A stretch of DNA of 64,000 nucleotides, taken from contig NZ_SSOM01000070.1 in the NCBI RefSeq assembly GCF_029871235.1, positions 1-64,000 on the forward strand, written 5' to 3'. The DNA is from Pseudomonas sp. BN411 (GTDB lineage Bacteria; Pseudomonadota; Gammaproteobacteria; Pseudomonadales; Pseudomonadaceae). Of this stretch, positions 19,201 to 26,931 are shown one piece after another. The notes beneath the pieces were generated by a model. The model ran no database searches, was not told the origin of the DNA, and saw nothing but the letters and a program-made list of their open reading frames with translations. Numbering within the stretch: the first letter of the stretch is position 1; each line of letters opens with the position of its first letter. The position numbers and the translations under genes were made by a program.

Positions 19201-21962
19201 AAGGCCTCGCACTCTATGCCCGCGCTTGTGCCGGGAATCAGCCAGTCCTACTGACCCGCGAAGAGCTGGACGCCAGCGGCGACGAGGGTTCCGGCCAGCT
19301 GCCGCTGCAAGGATGGCTGGCGGTGCCGCTGATCGACCACGGCGGACGCCACCTCGGCCTGATCCAGCTATCCGACAAGTTCGACGGCAACTTCAACCAG
19401 GACGACCTGGCCATCGCCCAGCAGTTCGCCCAGATGGCGGTGGCGGCACTGGAGAACATCCGCCTGGTGCAGCAGGTGCTCTCCGGCGAACAGCGCCTGC
19501 AGGAACAGCTGGACTTCACCTCTGCCATCACCAACAGCGTCGGCGAAGGCCTGCTAGCGGTGGATCGGCAAGGCCGGCTGAACTTCGTCAACCCGGCCGC
19601 CGCCGAATTGCTCGGGCAGAGTGTCGAAATCCTGCTCGGCCAGCCCCTGGCGGCGCACCTGCCGCTGGACCTCTACAGTGCCCCGGCCACCGGCAGCCGC
19701 CACGGCGAGGTCAGCCTGGACGGCGAACTGCATATCGCCTACGACTGCGCGCCGCTGCTGCACGCACAAACCCTCGGCGGCTGGGTCATCGCCTTCCGCG
19801 ACATCAGCCGCACCAAGGAATCGGAGAAGCAACTGCGCATCCTCCAGCGCAGCATCGAGGCCAGCTACAACGGTGCGATGATCTGCGACGCCACCACCGA
19901 CGACCTGCCAGTGGTCTACGTCAACCCCGCCTTCGAGCGCATCACCGGCTACAGCGCCGCCGAGGCCATGGGGCGCAACTGCCGCTTCCTCCAGGGTGCC
20001 GACCGGGAGCAGGCCGGCATCGCCGAAATCCGCCACGCGCTGTCGGAGAAGCGCGAAGTCCACGTGGTGCTGCGCAACTTCCGCAAGGACGGCACGCCCT
20101 TCTGGAACGATCTCTACATCGCCCCGGTACCCAACGAGCACGGCGAGATCACCCACTTCATCGGCGTGCAGAACGACATCTCCGAGCAGAAACGGGTGGA
20201 GTCCGAGCTGGCCTACAACGCCAGCCACGACGTGCTCACCGGCCTGCCCAACCGCTCCCTCCTGGAAGACCGCCTGCGCCAGGGCTGCCAGATCAGCCAG
20301 CGCTACCAGCGCAAGCTGGCGGTGATGTTCATCGACCTCGACGGTTTCAAGCCGATCAACGACTCCATGGGCCACGGCATCGGCGACCAGATACTGGTGG
20401 AAGTGGCGCGGCGCCTGACCCAGCAGGTGCGCCCCGGCGACACCGTGGCGCGGCTCGGAGGCGACGAATTCATCCTGATCCTGCCGGACCTGGCCCGTGA
20501 GGAAGACGTGCTGCAAGTGGCCGAGCGAGTCATCGATTGCATCGCCCGCCCCTATCCCATCGCCGGCAGCGAGCTGCACATCACCGCCAGCCTGGGCATC
20601 GCCATGAGCGAGCAAGGCATGCAGCAGCCCATGCAACTGATCCAGCAGGCGGACCTGGCGATGTACAAGGCCAAGCAGCAGGGGCGCAACTGCTACCAGT
20701 GGTACACCACCGACCTGGAGCAGAAGGTCAGCGAGCGCGTGACCCTGCGCAACGAACTGCAGAAGGCCCTGGAAGCCAACGCCTTCATGCTCTACTACCA
20801 GCCGCAGATCGACGGCCGCAATGGCCGCGTCACCGGCTTTGAGGCCCTGCTGCGCTGGCAGCATCCGCTACTCGGTTTCATCTCGCCGGCGCAGTTCGTG
20901 CCGGTGGCCGAGGACACCGGGCAGATCATCCCGTTGAGCGAATGGGTGCTGGCCACCGCCTGCCGTGCCTGCCGCGAACTGCTCGACCGGGGCATGACCG
21001 GAACCGTGGTGGCGGTGAACATCTCGGCGGTGCACTTCCAGCGCAACATCTTCGTCGACAGCGTGCGGCGCGTCCTCGAGGAAACTCGCCTACCCGCTGA
21101 GCTGTTGGAACTGGAAATCACCGAAACCGTGCTGCTGGACAACGCAGAGCGTGCCATCGCCACCCTGCAGGCGCTGAAAGCCCTGGGGGTGCGCCTGTCC
21201 ATCGACGACTTCGGCACCGGCTTCTCCAGCCTCAACTACCTGAAGCGCCTGCCCATCGACAAGGTGAAGATCGACCGCGCCTTCGTGCAGGAAATCATCA
21301 GCGACCGCCACGACGCCGCGATCACCCAGGGCATCATCTCCATGGCCCATCACCTGCGCCTGCGGGTGATCGCCGAAGGGGTGGAAAGCGAGTCCCAGTT
21401 CGCCTTCCTGAAGAAGAGCCACTGCGACGAGTTCCAGGGCTATTACTTCGCCCGGCCCATGCCCTTCGAGCAGCTCGACCAGTTCCTCCATGAGCATCAC
21501 AAGAGCCCGGCGGCCTACCTGGATACCCGCGCTGGCCCCAGCAATACCCAGACCCTGCTGCTGCTCGACGACGAGGAAAACATCATCCGCGCCCTGACCC
21601 GCGTGCTGCGCCGCGACGGCTACCAGATCCTCACCGCCAGCCGCGCCCAGGACGCCTTCGCGCAACTGGCCAAGCACGACATCCAGGTGATCCTCTCCGA
21701 CCAGCGCATGCCGGAAATGAACGGCACCGAGTTCCTCAGCCGGGTCAAGGACCTCTACCCGGACACCATCCGCATCGTGTTGTCCGGCTACACCGACCTC
21801 AAATCCGTCACCGATGCCATCAACCAGGGCGCCATCTACAAATTCCTCACCAAGCCCTGGGACGACGAACAGCTCCGCGCCGTGATCGCCCAGGCGTTCC
21901 TCCACCACAGCATGGCCAAGGCGAAGGAAGAGAATGCGGCGGTGGAACAGGATGAGGAGTGA
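16200..21962 (+). CDS. Giant membrane PAS/GAF/LOV-GGDEF-EAL-REC c-di-GMP signalling protein
   Basis: About 1920 residues. Seven or so N-terminal helices and a periplasmic region end in another helix near residue 475. Then, in order (approximate): PAS (520-620), GAF (630-800), PAS (800-915), GAF (930-1090), PAS (1105-1200), a LOV-type PAS (1215-1330) with C1261 in GRNCRFLQG, GGDEF (1337-1500), EAL (1515-1760) and a C-terminal receiver (1780-1900, D1834). GGDEF is intact (G1420), with an RxxD inhibitory site five residues before it. EAL is intact (E1548 in EALLRW, DDFGTGFSS, EGVES). So both synthesis and breakdown of c-di-GMP are possible. Start at ATG 16200 overlaps the previous gene by 8 bp; ATG 16254 is an alternative. 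Last gene of the operon. Confidence 0.93.
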   Translation: MTDHRQPGQPQPTDRHDTMAKHNRDLGYQAYLHCLAFALMALGVISLGAFLANASPARHELVLLPDSALITLFAGIALLGATRSLRRTSLLAGLALIALAGYSLGHNVLAGGSDQGRSLVSGYFRIRSELAIVACLFGLAMLLAVTRQGGRWLSQVCGLTLFGLALLSQLSLLGAEYGLPRFAFRPESGHVANLFIALLGAAVLMLCALPEEHRRLLDRRSMATGVMGAVTTCIGWYLLSLNEVSTLGAHSHQLLLRAQSSIENTVTVRRQLVQRMAERWQSLHGMPPESLWQQEVDSYLRDFPNLNLIAVLDADLKPVRQHSRNRQADRWLERFLSQSELRDWLQQVRQGSEAQMSPAQSFSADNISTLVATPLRVDGQGTALLVASLDIGATLDRQLGRDLDGFALEVFEGQKRIYQSGTGIDGHSLFPVGEQRSELGPEGRWRMRTYQALPGRDNAAVYLPPLFMLFGLGFTFLLMVSQSFSRLAIERSKRLRESNLELEQSLQHQARLQAQNQRIMDHSMDVLCSVDAEERFIQVSPSCHSVLGYRPDEMIGRPYTDFVLVEDRDRTRAEVQAIIRGESWDAVRNRCKRKDGSVVHLLWSAGWSDSERTLFAVAHDITSLVRHEAYAEDQRDILSMISTDQPLPEILKAICLMSETLDPTALCSVLLVDAEHKRLRLGAAPSLPDAFNQALDGLPIGPLAGACGTAVFRRQMVVSENISEDPLWHEHREQALRHGLLACWAIPLISHHGDVLGTFAVYLCQPCAPDDEALQLIGTAGQLAAIAIERQHDRLRLQESEQRYRSLFIFNPDTVFSLDREGRFLSLNQAGCELIDYSATELLGQPFSDLVQEDDVEHGLQHFRAALDGQAQRFEVRCRNRAGGLLELDITHLPIVVEGRIVGVFGIAKDIGGRNRMTRELQETLTQSERKALLLRGLSDTALRIGGILDTRALLDFMCEQLRLLVGAHQSLLNLTDGQGLEAFSLSAKYQAWRAPQLPAEGLALYARACAGNQPVLLTREELDASGDEGSGQLPLQGWLAVPLIDHGGRHLGLIQLSDKFDGNFNQDDLAIAQQFAQMAVAALENIRLVQQVLSGEQRLQEQLDFTSAITNSVGEGLLAVDRQGRLNFVNPAAAELLGQSVEILLGQPLAAHLPLDLYSAPATGSRHGEVSLDGELHIAYDCAPLLHAQTLGGWVIAFRDISRTKESEKQLRILQRSIEASYNGAMICDATTDDLPVVYVNPAFERITGYSAAEAMGRNCRFLQGADREQAGIAEIRHALSEKREVHVVLRNFRKDGTPFWNDLYIAPVPNEHGEITHFIGVQNDISEQKRVESELAYNASHDVLTGLPNRSLLEDRLRQGCQISQRYQRKLAVMFIDLDGFKPINDSMGHGIGDQILVEVARRLTQQVRPGDTVARLGGDEFILILPDLAREEDVLQVAERVIDCIARPYPIAGSELHITASLGIAMSEQGMQQPMQLIQQADLAMYKAKQQGRNCYQWYTTDLEQKVSERVTLRNELQKALEANAFMLYYQPQIDGRNGRVTGFEALLRWQHPLLGFISPAQFVPVAEDTGQIIPLSEWVLATACRACRELLDRGMTGTVVAVNISAVHFQRNIFVDSVRRVLEETRLPAELLELEITETVLLDNAERAIATLQALKALGVRLSIDDFGTGFSSLNYLKRLPIDKVKIDRAFVQEIISDRHDAAITQGIISMAHHLRLRVIAEGVESESQFAFLKKSHCDEFQGYYFARPMPFEQLDQFLHEHHKSPAAYLDTRAGPSNTQTLLLLDDEENIIRALTRVLRRDGYQILTASRAQDAFAQLAKHDIQVILSDQRMPEMNGTEFLSRVKDLYPDTIRIVLSGYTDLKSVTDAINQGAIYKFLTKPWDDEQLRAVIAQAFLHHSMAKAKEENAAVEQDEE

Positions 21963-21970
21963 AGGGCTCT

Positions 21971-22064
21971 TGTGGGGGCGATTTCAATCGCCAAGGGACG
22001 CAAAGCGTCCCCAATGGATCAGGGCAGACCTTCGGCCTGCTTGGCGAATGAATTCGCCCCTACA
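21971..22064. repeat. REP palindrome, family A
   Basis: Begins TGTGGGGGCGATTTCAATCG and ends with the GCGAATGAATTCGCCCCTACA arm, with a GGGACGC/GCGTCCC hairpin inside. It sits between the end of the LOV-GGDEF-EAL gene and the convergent tetR, and its end overlaps the last codons of the tetR-family gene by about 5 bp. Confidence 0.9.
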
Positions 22065-22767
22065 CGGCACCTACCGCCTGCAACACGCTGGCGCCGGTGA
22101 AGAGGAACAGCACCTGCTCCTCCGCCTCCGCACGGATCGCCTCGCGGCGTTCCGGCTCGCCGATGTAGTCCAGGGACATCTGGAACAGGTTGCGGCTGAT
22201 CAGCCGTGACACGCGCCGCACCACCGGTTCCGACACCAACGCCGGCAGCAGTTTGTATTCGCGGACATCCTCGGCCATGTCGGCGGCAAAACCCTCCATC
22301 ACTTCCTGAAGCGCCTCACGCAACACCGGGGAGGCGCCATGCAGCTCGCGCACGCCGATGATGAAGGCCTCGGCGTTACCGTCGACGAAATCGAAGAACA
22401 GCTGCACGGTCTCGTGGCAGACGCGCCGCCCACGGCCCAGGTCGATGCCCATCAGCTTCGGCAACACACCGCCGTCGCCCTGCACGGCGCGCGCCGCCGC
22501 TTCCCGGCGCAGGTCACGCAAGGGCTGGCGCAACTGGGTGGAAATGTTGCGGATGATGGCCAGTCCCAGGTCATCCACATCCTTGAAGTGGCGGTAGAAA
22601 GTATTGGGGTTCAGCCCGGCCTCCCGCGCCAGTTCGCGCAGCCCCAGGCTGCCCAGGCTGCGGCTCTGGGAACCCAGGCGCAGCGCGGCTTCCATGAGCA
22701 GGCGCTTGCCGGGGGCATCGGGAGCTCGTTCTGGCGACTGGCGCTCGTCGCCGCTGGCGGAATTCAT
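22060..22767 (-). CDS. TetR-family transcriptional regulator
   Basis: A 235-residue regulator with an N-terminal TetR HTH (LGLRELAREAGLNPNTFYRHFKDVDDLG) and an all-helical ligand domain. The HTH resembles FabR/DesT-type regulators of lipid genes, but the family is broad. It is divergent from the monooxygenase operon at 22883 and two operator-like palindromes lie in the shared intergenic region, so it very probably represses that operon and itself. The ligand is likely a substrate of the Baeyer-Villiger enzyme or an acyl compound; this is inference. Confidence 0.93.
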   Translation of the reverse strand: MNSASGDERQSPERAPDAPGKRLLMEAALRLGSQSRSLGSLGLRELAREAGLNPNTFYRHFKDVDDLGLAIIRNISTQLRQPLRDLRREAAARAVQGDGGVLPKLMGIDLGRGRRVCHETVQLFFDFVDGNAEAFIIGVRELHGASPVLREALQEVMEGFAADMAEDVREYKLLPALVSEPVVRRVSRLISRNLFQMSLDYIGEPERREAIRAEAEEQVLFLFTGASVLQAVGAV

Positions 22768-22815
22768 CTCTGGCCCTACCTAAGGTTGGTTGTGACGACG
22801 CTGGATTGCCGGCGA

Positions 22816-22851
22816 GTATACAGATGTCTACCTTGGTATACAGCTGTATAC
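22816..22851. promoter_or_regulatory. Tandem TetR-type operators
   Basis: A perfect 16-bp palindrome, GTATACAGCTGTATAC (22836-22851), is preceded by a related 16-mer, GTATACAGATGTCTAC (22816-22831), with two changed positions. Their centres are 20 bp apart, about two helical turns. They lie midway between the divergent tetR and monooxygenase genes, 32 bp from the monooxygenase start. Confidence 0.85.
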
Positions 22852-22882
22852 GCCGCAATTAATAAGAACAGGAGCCCGGCCA

Positions 22883-24427
22883 ATGACTGCGTCACCCCGA
22901 CCCTCTGCCCGCCATTGCAAGATCGCCATCATAGGTTCCGGTTTCTCCGGCCTCGGCATGGCGATCCGCCTGAAGCAGAAAGGCGAGAACGATTTCCTCA
23001 TGTTCGAGAAGGAGCCCGGCATCGGCGGCACCTGGCGAGTGAACAACTACCCGGGCTGCGGCTGCGACGTGCAATCGCACCTGTATTCCTTCTCCTTCGA
23101 GCCGAACCCGAACTGGACGCGGATGTTCGCCAAGCAGGAAGAGATCAAGACCTACCTGGAAGGCTGCTGGGAAAAGTACCGCCTGCAGGACAAGACCCTG
23201 CTGGGCACCGAGATCACCCGCCTGGCCTGGAACGACGTGGACGAGCTGTGGCAGATCGAAGACGCCGCCGGCAACCACTACAGCGCGCAGTTCGTGGTCT
23301 CCGGCATGGGCGCCCTGTCCACCCCGTCCATCCCGGCGCTGAACGGCCTGAAGAACTTCAAGGGCGAGACCTTCCACTCCCAGCAGTGGAACCACGACTT
23401 CGACCTCACCGGCAAACGCGTTGCCGTGGTCGGCACCGGTGCCTCCAGCATCCAGTTCGTGCCGCAGATCCAGAAGCAGGTCGCCCAGCTCGACCTCTAC
23501 CAGCGCACCGCGCCCTGGATCATGCCCAAGCCCGACCGCGCCATCAGCGAGGGCGAGCGCTCCCGCTTCAAGCGCTTCCCCTTCCTGCAGCAGCTCTGGC
23601 GCGGCGCCATCTACGCCATCCTCGAAAGCCGCGTGATTGGCTTCGCCCTGACGCCGAAGGTGATGAAGCTCGCCGAACTGGTTGCCCGGGGCTACATCAA
23701 GCGCAAGATCAAGGACCCGGTCCTGCGCGCCAAAGTCACGCCCGACTACACCATGGGCTGCAAGCGGGTGCTGATCTCCAACGACTACTACCCCGCCCTG
23801 ACCCAGTCCAACGTCGACGTGATCACCGACGGCATCCAGGAAATCCGCAAGAACAGCATCGTCACCGCTGACGGCAAGGAACGCGAGATCGACGCCATCA
23901 TCTTCGGCACCGGCTTCACCCCCAGCGACCCGCTGCCCCGTGGCGTGGTCTTCGGCCGCAACGGTGTCGACCTGCTGGACACCTGGCCGCAAGGCCCGGA
24001 AGCCTACAAGGGCACCCTCACCGCCGGCTTCCCCAACCTGTTCTTCCTCATGGGGCCGAACACGGGCCTGGGCCACAACTCCATGGTCTACATGATCGAA
24101 TCGCAGATCCATTACGTGCTCGGCGCCCTGGACCTGCTCGACGCCCGCCGCCTGCGCAGCCTGGAGGTCAAGCGCGACGTGCAGGACAAGTTCAACGGCA
24201 AGCTCCAGGGCAGCCTGGGCAATACCGTGTGGAATGCCGGCGGCTGCATGAGCTGGTACCTGCACCCGGTAAGCGGCCGTAACTGCACCGTGTGGCCCGG
24301 CTTCACCTGGCGCTTCCGCCTGCTGACCCGCAACTTCGACCCGGCGGCCTATCACTTCAGCCGCAGCGTGCCGGTGCACACCGCCCAGGGCCCACTGCAA
24401 ATGTCCACCCAGGAGGTGCCGGCATGA
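22883..24427 (+). CDS. Flavin-containing Baeyer-Villiger-type monooxygenase
   Basis: A 514-residue FAD/NADPH monooxygenase that inserts one oxygen into ketones or oxidises related substrates. It has the N-terminal FAD motif GSGFSGLG, the GIGGTWRVNNYPGCGCD block, the Baeyer-Villiger fingerprint region FKGETFHSQQWNHD (F.G...H...W), and a second dinucleotide motif GTGASSIQ for NADPH. AGGAG precedes the ATG by 8 bp. The next gene, an SDR, overlaps by 4 bp; dehydrogenase plus BVMO is the classic alcohol-to-ketone-to-ester route. Controlled by the divergent TetR. Confidence 0.94.
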   Translation: MTASPRPSARHCKIAIIGSGFSGLGMAIRLKQKGENDFLMFEKEPGIGGTWRVNNYPGCGCDVQSHLYSFSFEPNPNWTRMFAKQEEIKTYLEGCWEKYRLQDKTLLGTEITRLAWNDVDELWQIEDAAGNHYSAQFVVSGMGALSTPSIPALNGLKNFKGETFHSQQWNHDFDLTGKRVAVVGTGASSIQFVPQIQKQVAQLDLYQRTAPWIMPKPDRAISEGERSRFKRFPFLQQLWRGAIYAILESRVIGFALTPKVMKLAELVARGYIKRKIKDPVLRAKVTPDYTMGCKRVLISNDYYPALTQSNVDVITDGIQEIRKNSIVTADGKEREIDAIIFGTGFTPSDPLPRGVVFGRNGVDLLDTWPQGPEAYKGTLTAGFPNLFFLMGPNTGLGHNSMVYMIESQIHYVLGALDLLDARRLRSLEVKRDVQDKFNGKLQGSLGNTVWNAGGCMSWYLHPVSGRNCTVWPGFTWRFRLLTRNFDPAAYHFSRSVPVHTAQGPLQMSTQEVPA

Positions 24428-25308
24428 AATCCTTCGAGAACAAAGTCGCTGCAGTCACCGGTGCCGGCTCCGGCATCGGCCGCGCCCTGGCCTGTGCCCT
24501 CGCCCGCCAGGGCTGCCACCTGGCCCTGGCCGACGTGAACACCGACGGCCTGGCGGAAACCGCCGCCATGGCCCGCAAGCTGGGCGTGCAGGTCACCGAA
24601 ACCCGCGTCGACGTCGCCAATCGTGATGCCGTGCACGCCTGGGCCGAGCAGGTGGTGCTGGACCACGGCCGGGTCAACCTGGTCTTCAACAACGCCGGTG
24701 TCGCCCATGCCGGCACGGTGGATGGCAGCGACTACTCGGAATACGAGTGGATCATGAACATCAACTTCTGGGGCGTGGTGTACGGCACCAAGGCCTTCCT
24801 GCCGCACCTCAAGGCCAGCGGCGAGGGCCATGTGGTCAACGTCTCCAGCGTATTCGGCCTGTTCGCACAGCCCGGCATGAGCGCCTACAACGCCACCAAG
24901 TTCGCCGTGCGCGGATTCACCGAATCACTGCGCCAGGAACTGGACATGGAAGGAAACGGCGTTTCCGCCAGCTGCGTTCACCCCGGTGGCATCCGCACCA
25001 ATATCGCCAAGACCGCGCGGATGAACGACAGCCTGGCCAAGGTCACCGGCCAGGATTCCAGCCGCGCACGCCAGCAGTTCAATGACCAGCTGCTGCGCAC
25101 CAGCCCGGACAAGGCCGCCGAGGTGATCCTGCGCGGCGTGCTGCGCGACAGCCGCCGCATCCTCATCGGCGCCGATGCCTGGGCCCTGGATGGCATGCAG
25201 CGCCTGCTGCCGACCCTTTACCAGCGCCTGGTTACCACCTCCATGCGCCTCGCCGCGAAGTTCGCGCCTAAGCCAAGGGCGGTGGAAGTGTCCAAGGCGG
25301 TCGATTGA
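24424..25308 (+). CDS. Short-chain dehydrogenase/reductase coupled to the monooxygenase
   Basis: A 294-residue classical SDR with TGAGSGIG cofactor motif, NNAG, catalytic Ser in VNVSSVFG and YNATK. It overlaps the monooxygenase by ATGA, so both are made together. Probable role: oxidise an alcohol to the ketone used by the monooxygenase, or reduce its product. The C-terminal 40 residues, with an amphipathic stretch around YQRLVTTSMRLAAKF, are longer than in the smallest SDRs and may contact the membrane. Confidence 0.93.
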   Translation: MKSFENKVAAVTGAGSGIGRALACALARQGCHLALADVNTDGLAETAAMARKLGVQVTETRVDVANRDAVHAWAEQVVLDHGRVNLVFNNAGVAHAGTVDGSDYSEYEWIMNINFWGVVYGTKAFLPHLKASGEGHVVNVSSVFGLFAQPGMSAYNATKFAVRGFTESLRQELDMEGNGVSASCVHPGGIRTNIAKTARMNDSLAKVTGQDSSRARQQFNDQLLRTSPDKAAEVILRGVLRDSRRILIGADAWALDGMQRLLPTLYQRLVTTSMRLAAKFAPKPRAVEVSKAVD

Positions 25309-25324
25309 TCGGAGCGCTTCTACT

Positions 25325-25424
25325 TGTGGGGGCGATTTCAATCGCAAAGCAGACCGGAGGACTGCCCTGCTGGTTATCAGGGGGGCAGCTCCGCCGCCCT
25401 CAGCGAATGAATTCGCCCCCACAA
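25325..25424. repeat. REP palindrome, family A
   Basis: Complete element with arms TGTGGGGGCGATTTCAATCG and GCGAATGAATTCGCCCCCACA, 17 bp after the SDR stop. Confidence 0.88.
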
Positions 25425-25444
25425 AACACGGACCTGCCTTTCCT

Positions 25445-25550
25445 TGTAGGGGCGAATTCATTCGCCAAGCAGGCCGAAGGTCTGCCCTGGAACGTCCAGC
25501 GAGCTGCCGCCGCCCTCACCCCAACCCTCTCCCAGAGGGAGAGGGGGCTT
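25445..25550. repeat. Half REP (family A) joined to a CCCTCTCCC palindrome
   Basis: TGTAGGGGCGAATTCATTCGCC and the CAGGCCGAAGGTCTGCCCTG core are present, but the second arm is missing and the sequence continues into a different repeat, the 9-bp perfect stem CCCTCTCCC/GGGAGAGGG (25525-25545), followed by CTTTTT. That hairpin would work as a terminator for transcripts from the left. The whole 508-bp gap between 25308 and 25817 holds these repeats and the aat regulatory sites. Confidence 0.8.
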
Positions 25551-25598
25551 TTTGTGCCTCGGCACCACCCCCTCCAGACATGACCACAAAGTCACCCG

Positions 25599-25644
25599 TT
25601 CGGAAACCCGAACGACATTCGGAACGCATATTCGGAAGCCCGGA
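25599..25644. promoter_or_regulatory. AauR enhancer boxes
   Basis: TTCGGAAACCCGAA (25599-25612) fits the TTCGG-N4-CCGAA motif described for AauR in pseudomonads. A second copy with one change, TTCGGAAGCCCGGA, is at 25631-25644, and an extra TTCGG half site starts at 25618. They lie 85-130 bp upstream of a sigma-54 promoter, the usual distance for enhancer-binding proteins. The aauR gene is in this same cluster. Confidence 0.85.
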
Positions 25645-25728
25645 CGCGACCCAAATCCAGATAGCCTCCTATCGATATAAAATCATTAAATATCAATAAT
25701 TTAAGTAAAACTTCAGACCACCATACAG

Positions 25729-25745
25729 CTGGCACGCATTCTGCC
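25729..25745 (+). promoter_or_regulatory. Sigma-54 (-24/-12) promoter of aatJQMP
   Basis: CTGGCACGCATTCTGCC has the conserved GG and GC dinucleotides with exactly ten bases between them and a good TGGCACG -24 element. The -12 element (CTGCC) is weaker than TTGCA. It is 72 bp upstream of the aatJ start. Confidence 0.85.
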
Positions 25746-25816
25746 AATACAGATCCCGACGGACGCGACTTCCTACTCGCGCCGATAAGAACAAACAACA
25801 TCGAGGACTGTCGTTC

Positions 25817-26725
25817 ATGCGTATGCTCCCCAAGGTTCTGGCCACCGCTATCGCAGCAACCCTGATCTCCGCTCCGGCTTTTGCCGCCGAGCTGACCGGT
25901 ACCCTGAAGAAGATCAAGGAGACCAGTACCATCACCCTCGGTCACCGTGACGCTTCCATCCCCTTCTCCTACCTCGGCACCGAGCCGGGCAAGCCCATCG
26001 GCTACTCCCATGACCTCCAGCTGAAAGTGGTCGAGGCCATCAAGCAGGAACTGGGCATGCCGGAACTGAAGGTCCGCTACAACCTGGTGACCTCCCAGAC
26101 CCGTATCCCGCTGGTGCAGAACGGCACCGTCGACATCGAGTGCGGCTCCACCACCAACAACCTGGAGCGCCAGAAGCAGGTCGGCTTCTCCGTGGGCATC
26201 TTCGAAGTGGGCACCCGCCTGCTGTCCAAGAAGAGCGCCAGCATCAACGAGTTCGAAGACCTGAAAGGCAAGAACGTCGTGACCACCGCCGGCACCACGT
26301 CCGAGCGCCTGCTCAAGTCCATGAACGCCGAGAAGCAGATGGGCATGAACATCATCTCGGCCAAGGACCACGGCGAGTCCTTCCTGATGCTCGAATCCGG
26401 CCGCGCCGTGGCCTTCATGATGGACGACGCCCTGCTCTACGGCGAAATGGCCAAGGCCAAGAAGCCCGATGACTGGGTCGTGACCGGCAAGCCGCAATCC
26501 TTCGAAATCTATGGCTGCATGGTTCGCAAGGACGACGAAGCCTTCAAGAAAGTGGTCGACAAGGCCATCGCCGACACCTTCGCCTCCGGCGAAATCAACG
26601 GCATCTACGACAAGTGGTTCACCCAGCCCATCCCGCCGAAGGGCCTGAACCTGAACTTCCCCATGAGCGAAGAGCTGAAGAAGCTGGTCGCCAATCCCTC
26701 CGACAAGTCGGCTGAAGAAATCTGA
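25817..26725 (+). CDS. aatJ: Glutamate/aspartate ABC transporter periplasmic binding protein (AatJ)
   Basis: A 302-residue periplasmic amino acid-binding protein of the GltI/AatJ type. The signal peptide (about residues 1-24) ends in APAFA. The mature part has typical family features, such as TLGHRDASIPFSYL and the GSTTNNLERQKQVGFS block with an Arg likely to bind the amino acid carboxylate. Highly expressed-type codon use and a GAGGACT ribosome site support the start. It leads aatQMP and is preceded by AauR boxes and a sigma-54 promoter, so acidic amino acids should induce it through AauSR. Confidence 0.95.
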   Translation: MRMLPKVLATAIAATLISAPAFAAELTGTLKKIKETSTITLGHRDASIPFSYLGTEPGKPIGYSHDLQLKVVEAIKQELGMPELKVRYNLVTSQTRIPLVQNGTVDIECGSTTNNLERQKQVGFSVGIFEVGTRLLSKKSASINEFEDLKGKNVVTTAGTTSERLLKSMNAEKQMGMNIISAKDHGESFLMLESGRAVAFMMDDALLYGEMAKAKKPDDWVVTGKPQSFEIYGCMVRKDDEAFKKVVDKAIADTFASGEINGIYDKWFTQPIPPKGLNLNFPMSEELKKLVANPSDKSAEEI

Positions 26726-26734
26726 CGCCTTGCT

Positions 26735-26833
26735 CCCCTCTCTCAAAGGGAGAGGGGCCGGGGGTGAGGGTGGTGGGCTCCGCGCGATGTCATGCAGCCC
26801 TCACCCCAACCCTCTCCCAGAGGGAGAGGGGGC
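26735..26833. repeat. Paired CCCTCTCCC palindromes between aatJ and aatQ
   Basis: Two small hairpins of the CCCCTCTC..GGGAGAGGGG type in opposite orientation, flanking a GGGTGAGGG/CCCTCACCC outer inverted repeat. The same unit occurs once at 25525. It lies in the 206-bp gap after the binding-protein gene, where a hairpin commonly protects the upstream message and lowers expression of the membrane genes. Confidence 0.8.
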
Positions 26834-26931
26834 TGTCCGGAGTCGGCCTGAAATATCGCCGTACGCCTGACAGCCACCCCCTTCCACTGCCTTCAACCGC
26901 AGACAGATCGACTTGATAGGGGACAACCCTG

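Noticed and set aside
25445-26833. An IS or MITE around aatJ
   Set aside because: Only REP-type and CCCTCTCCC palindromes are present; no transposase, no terminal inverted repeats with target duplications.
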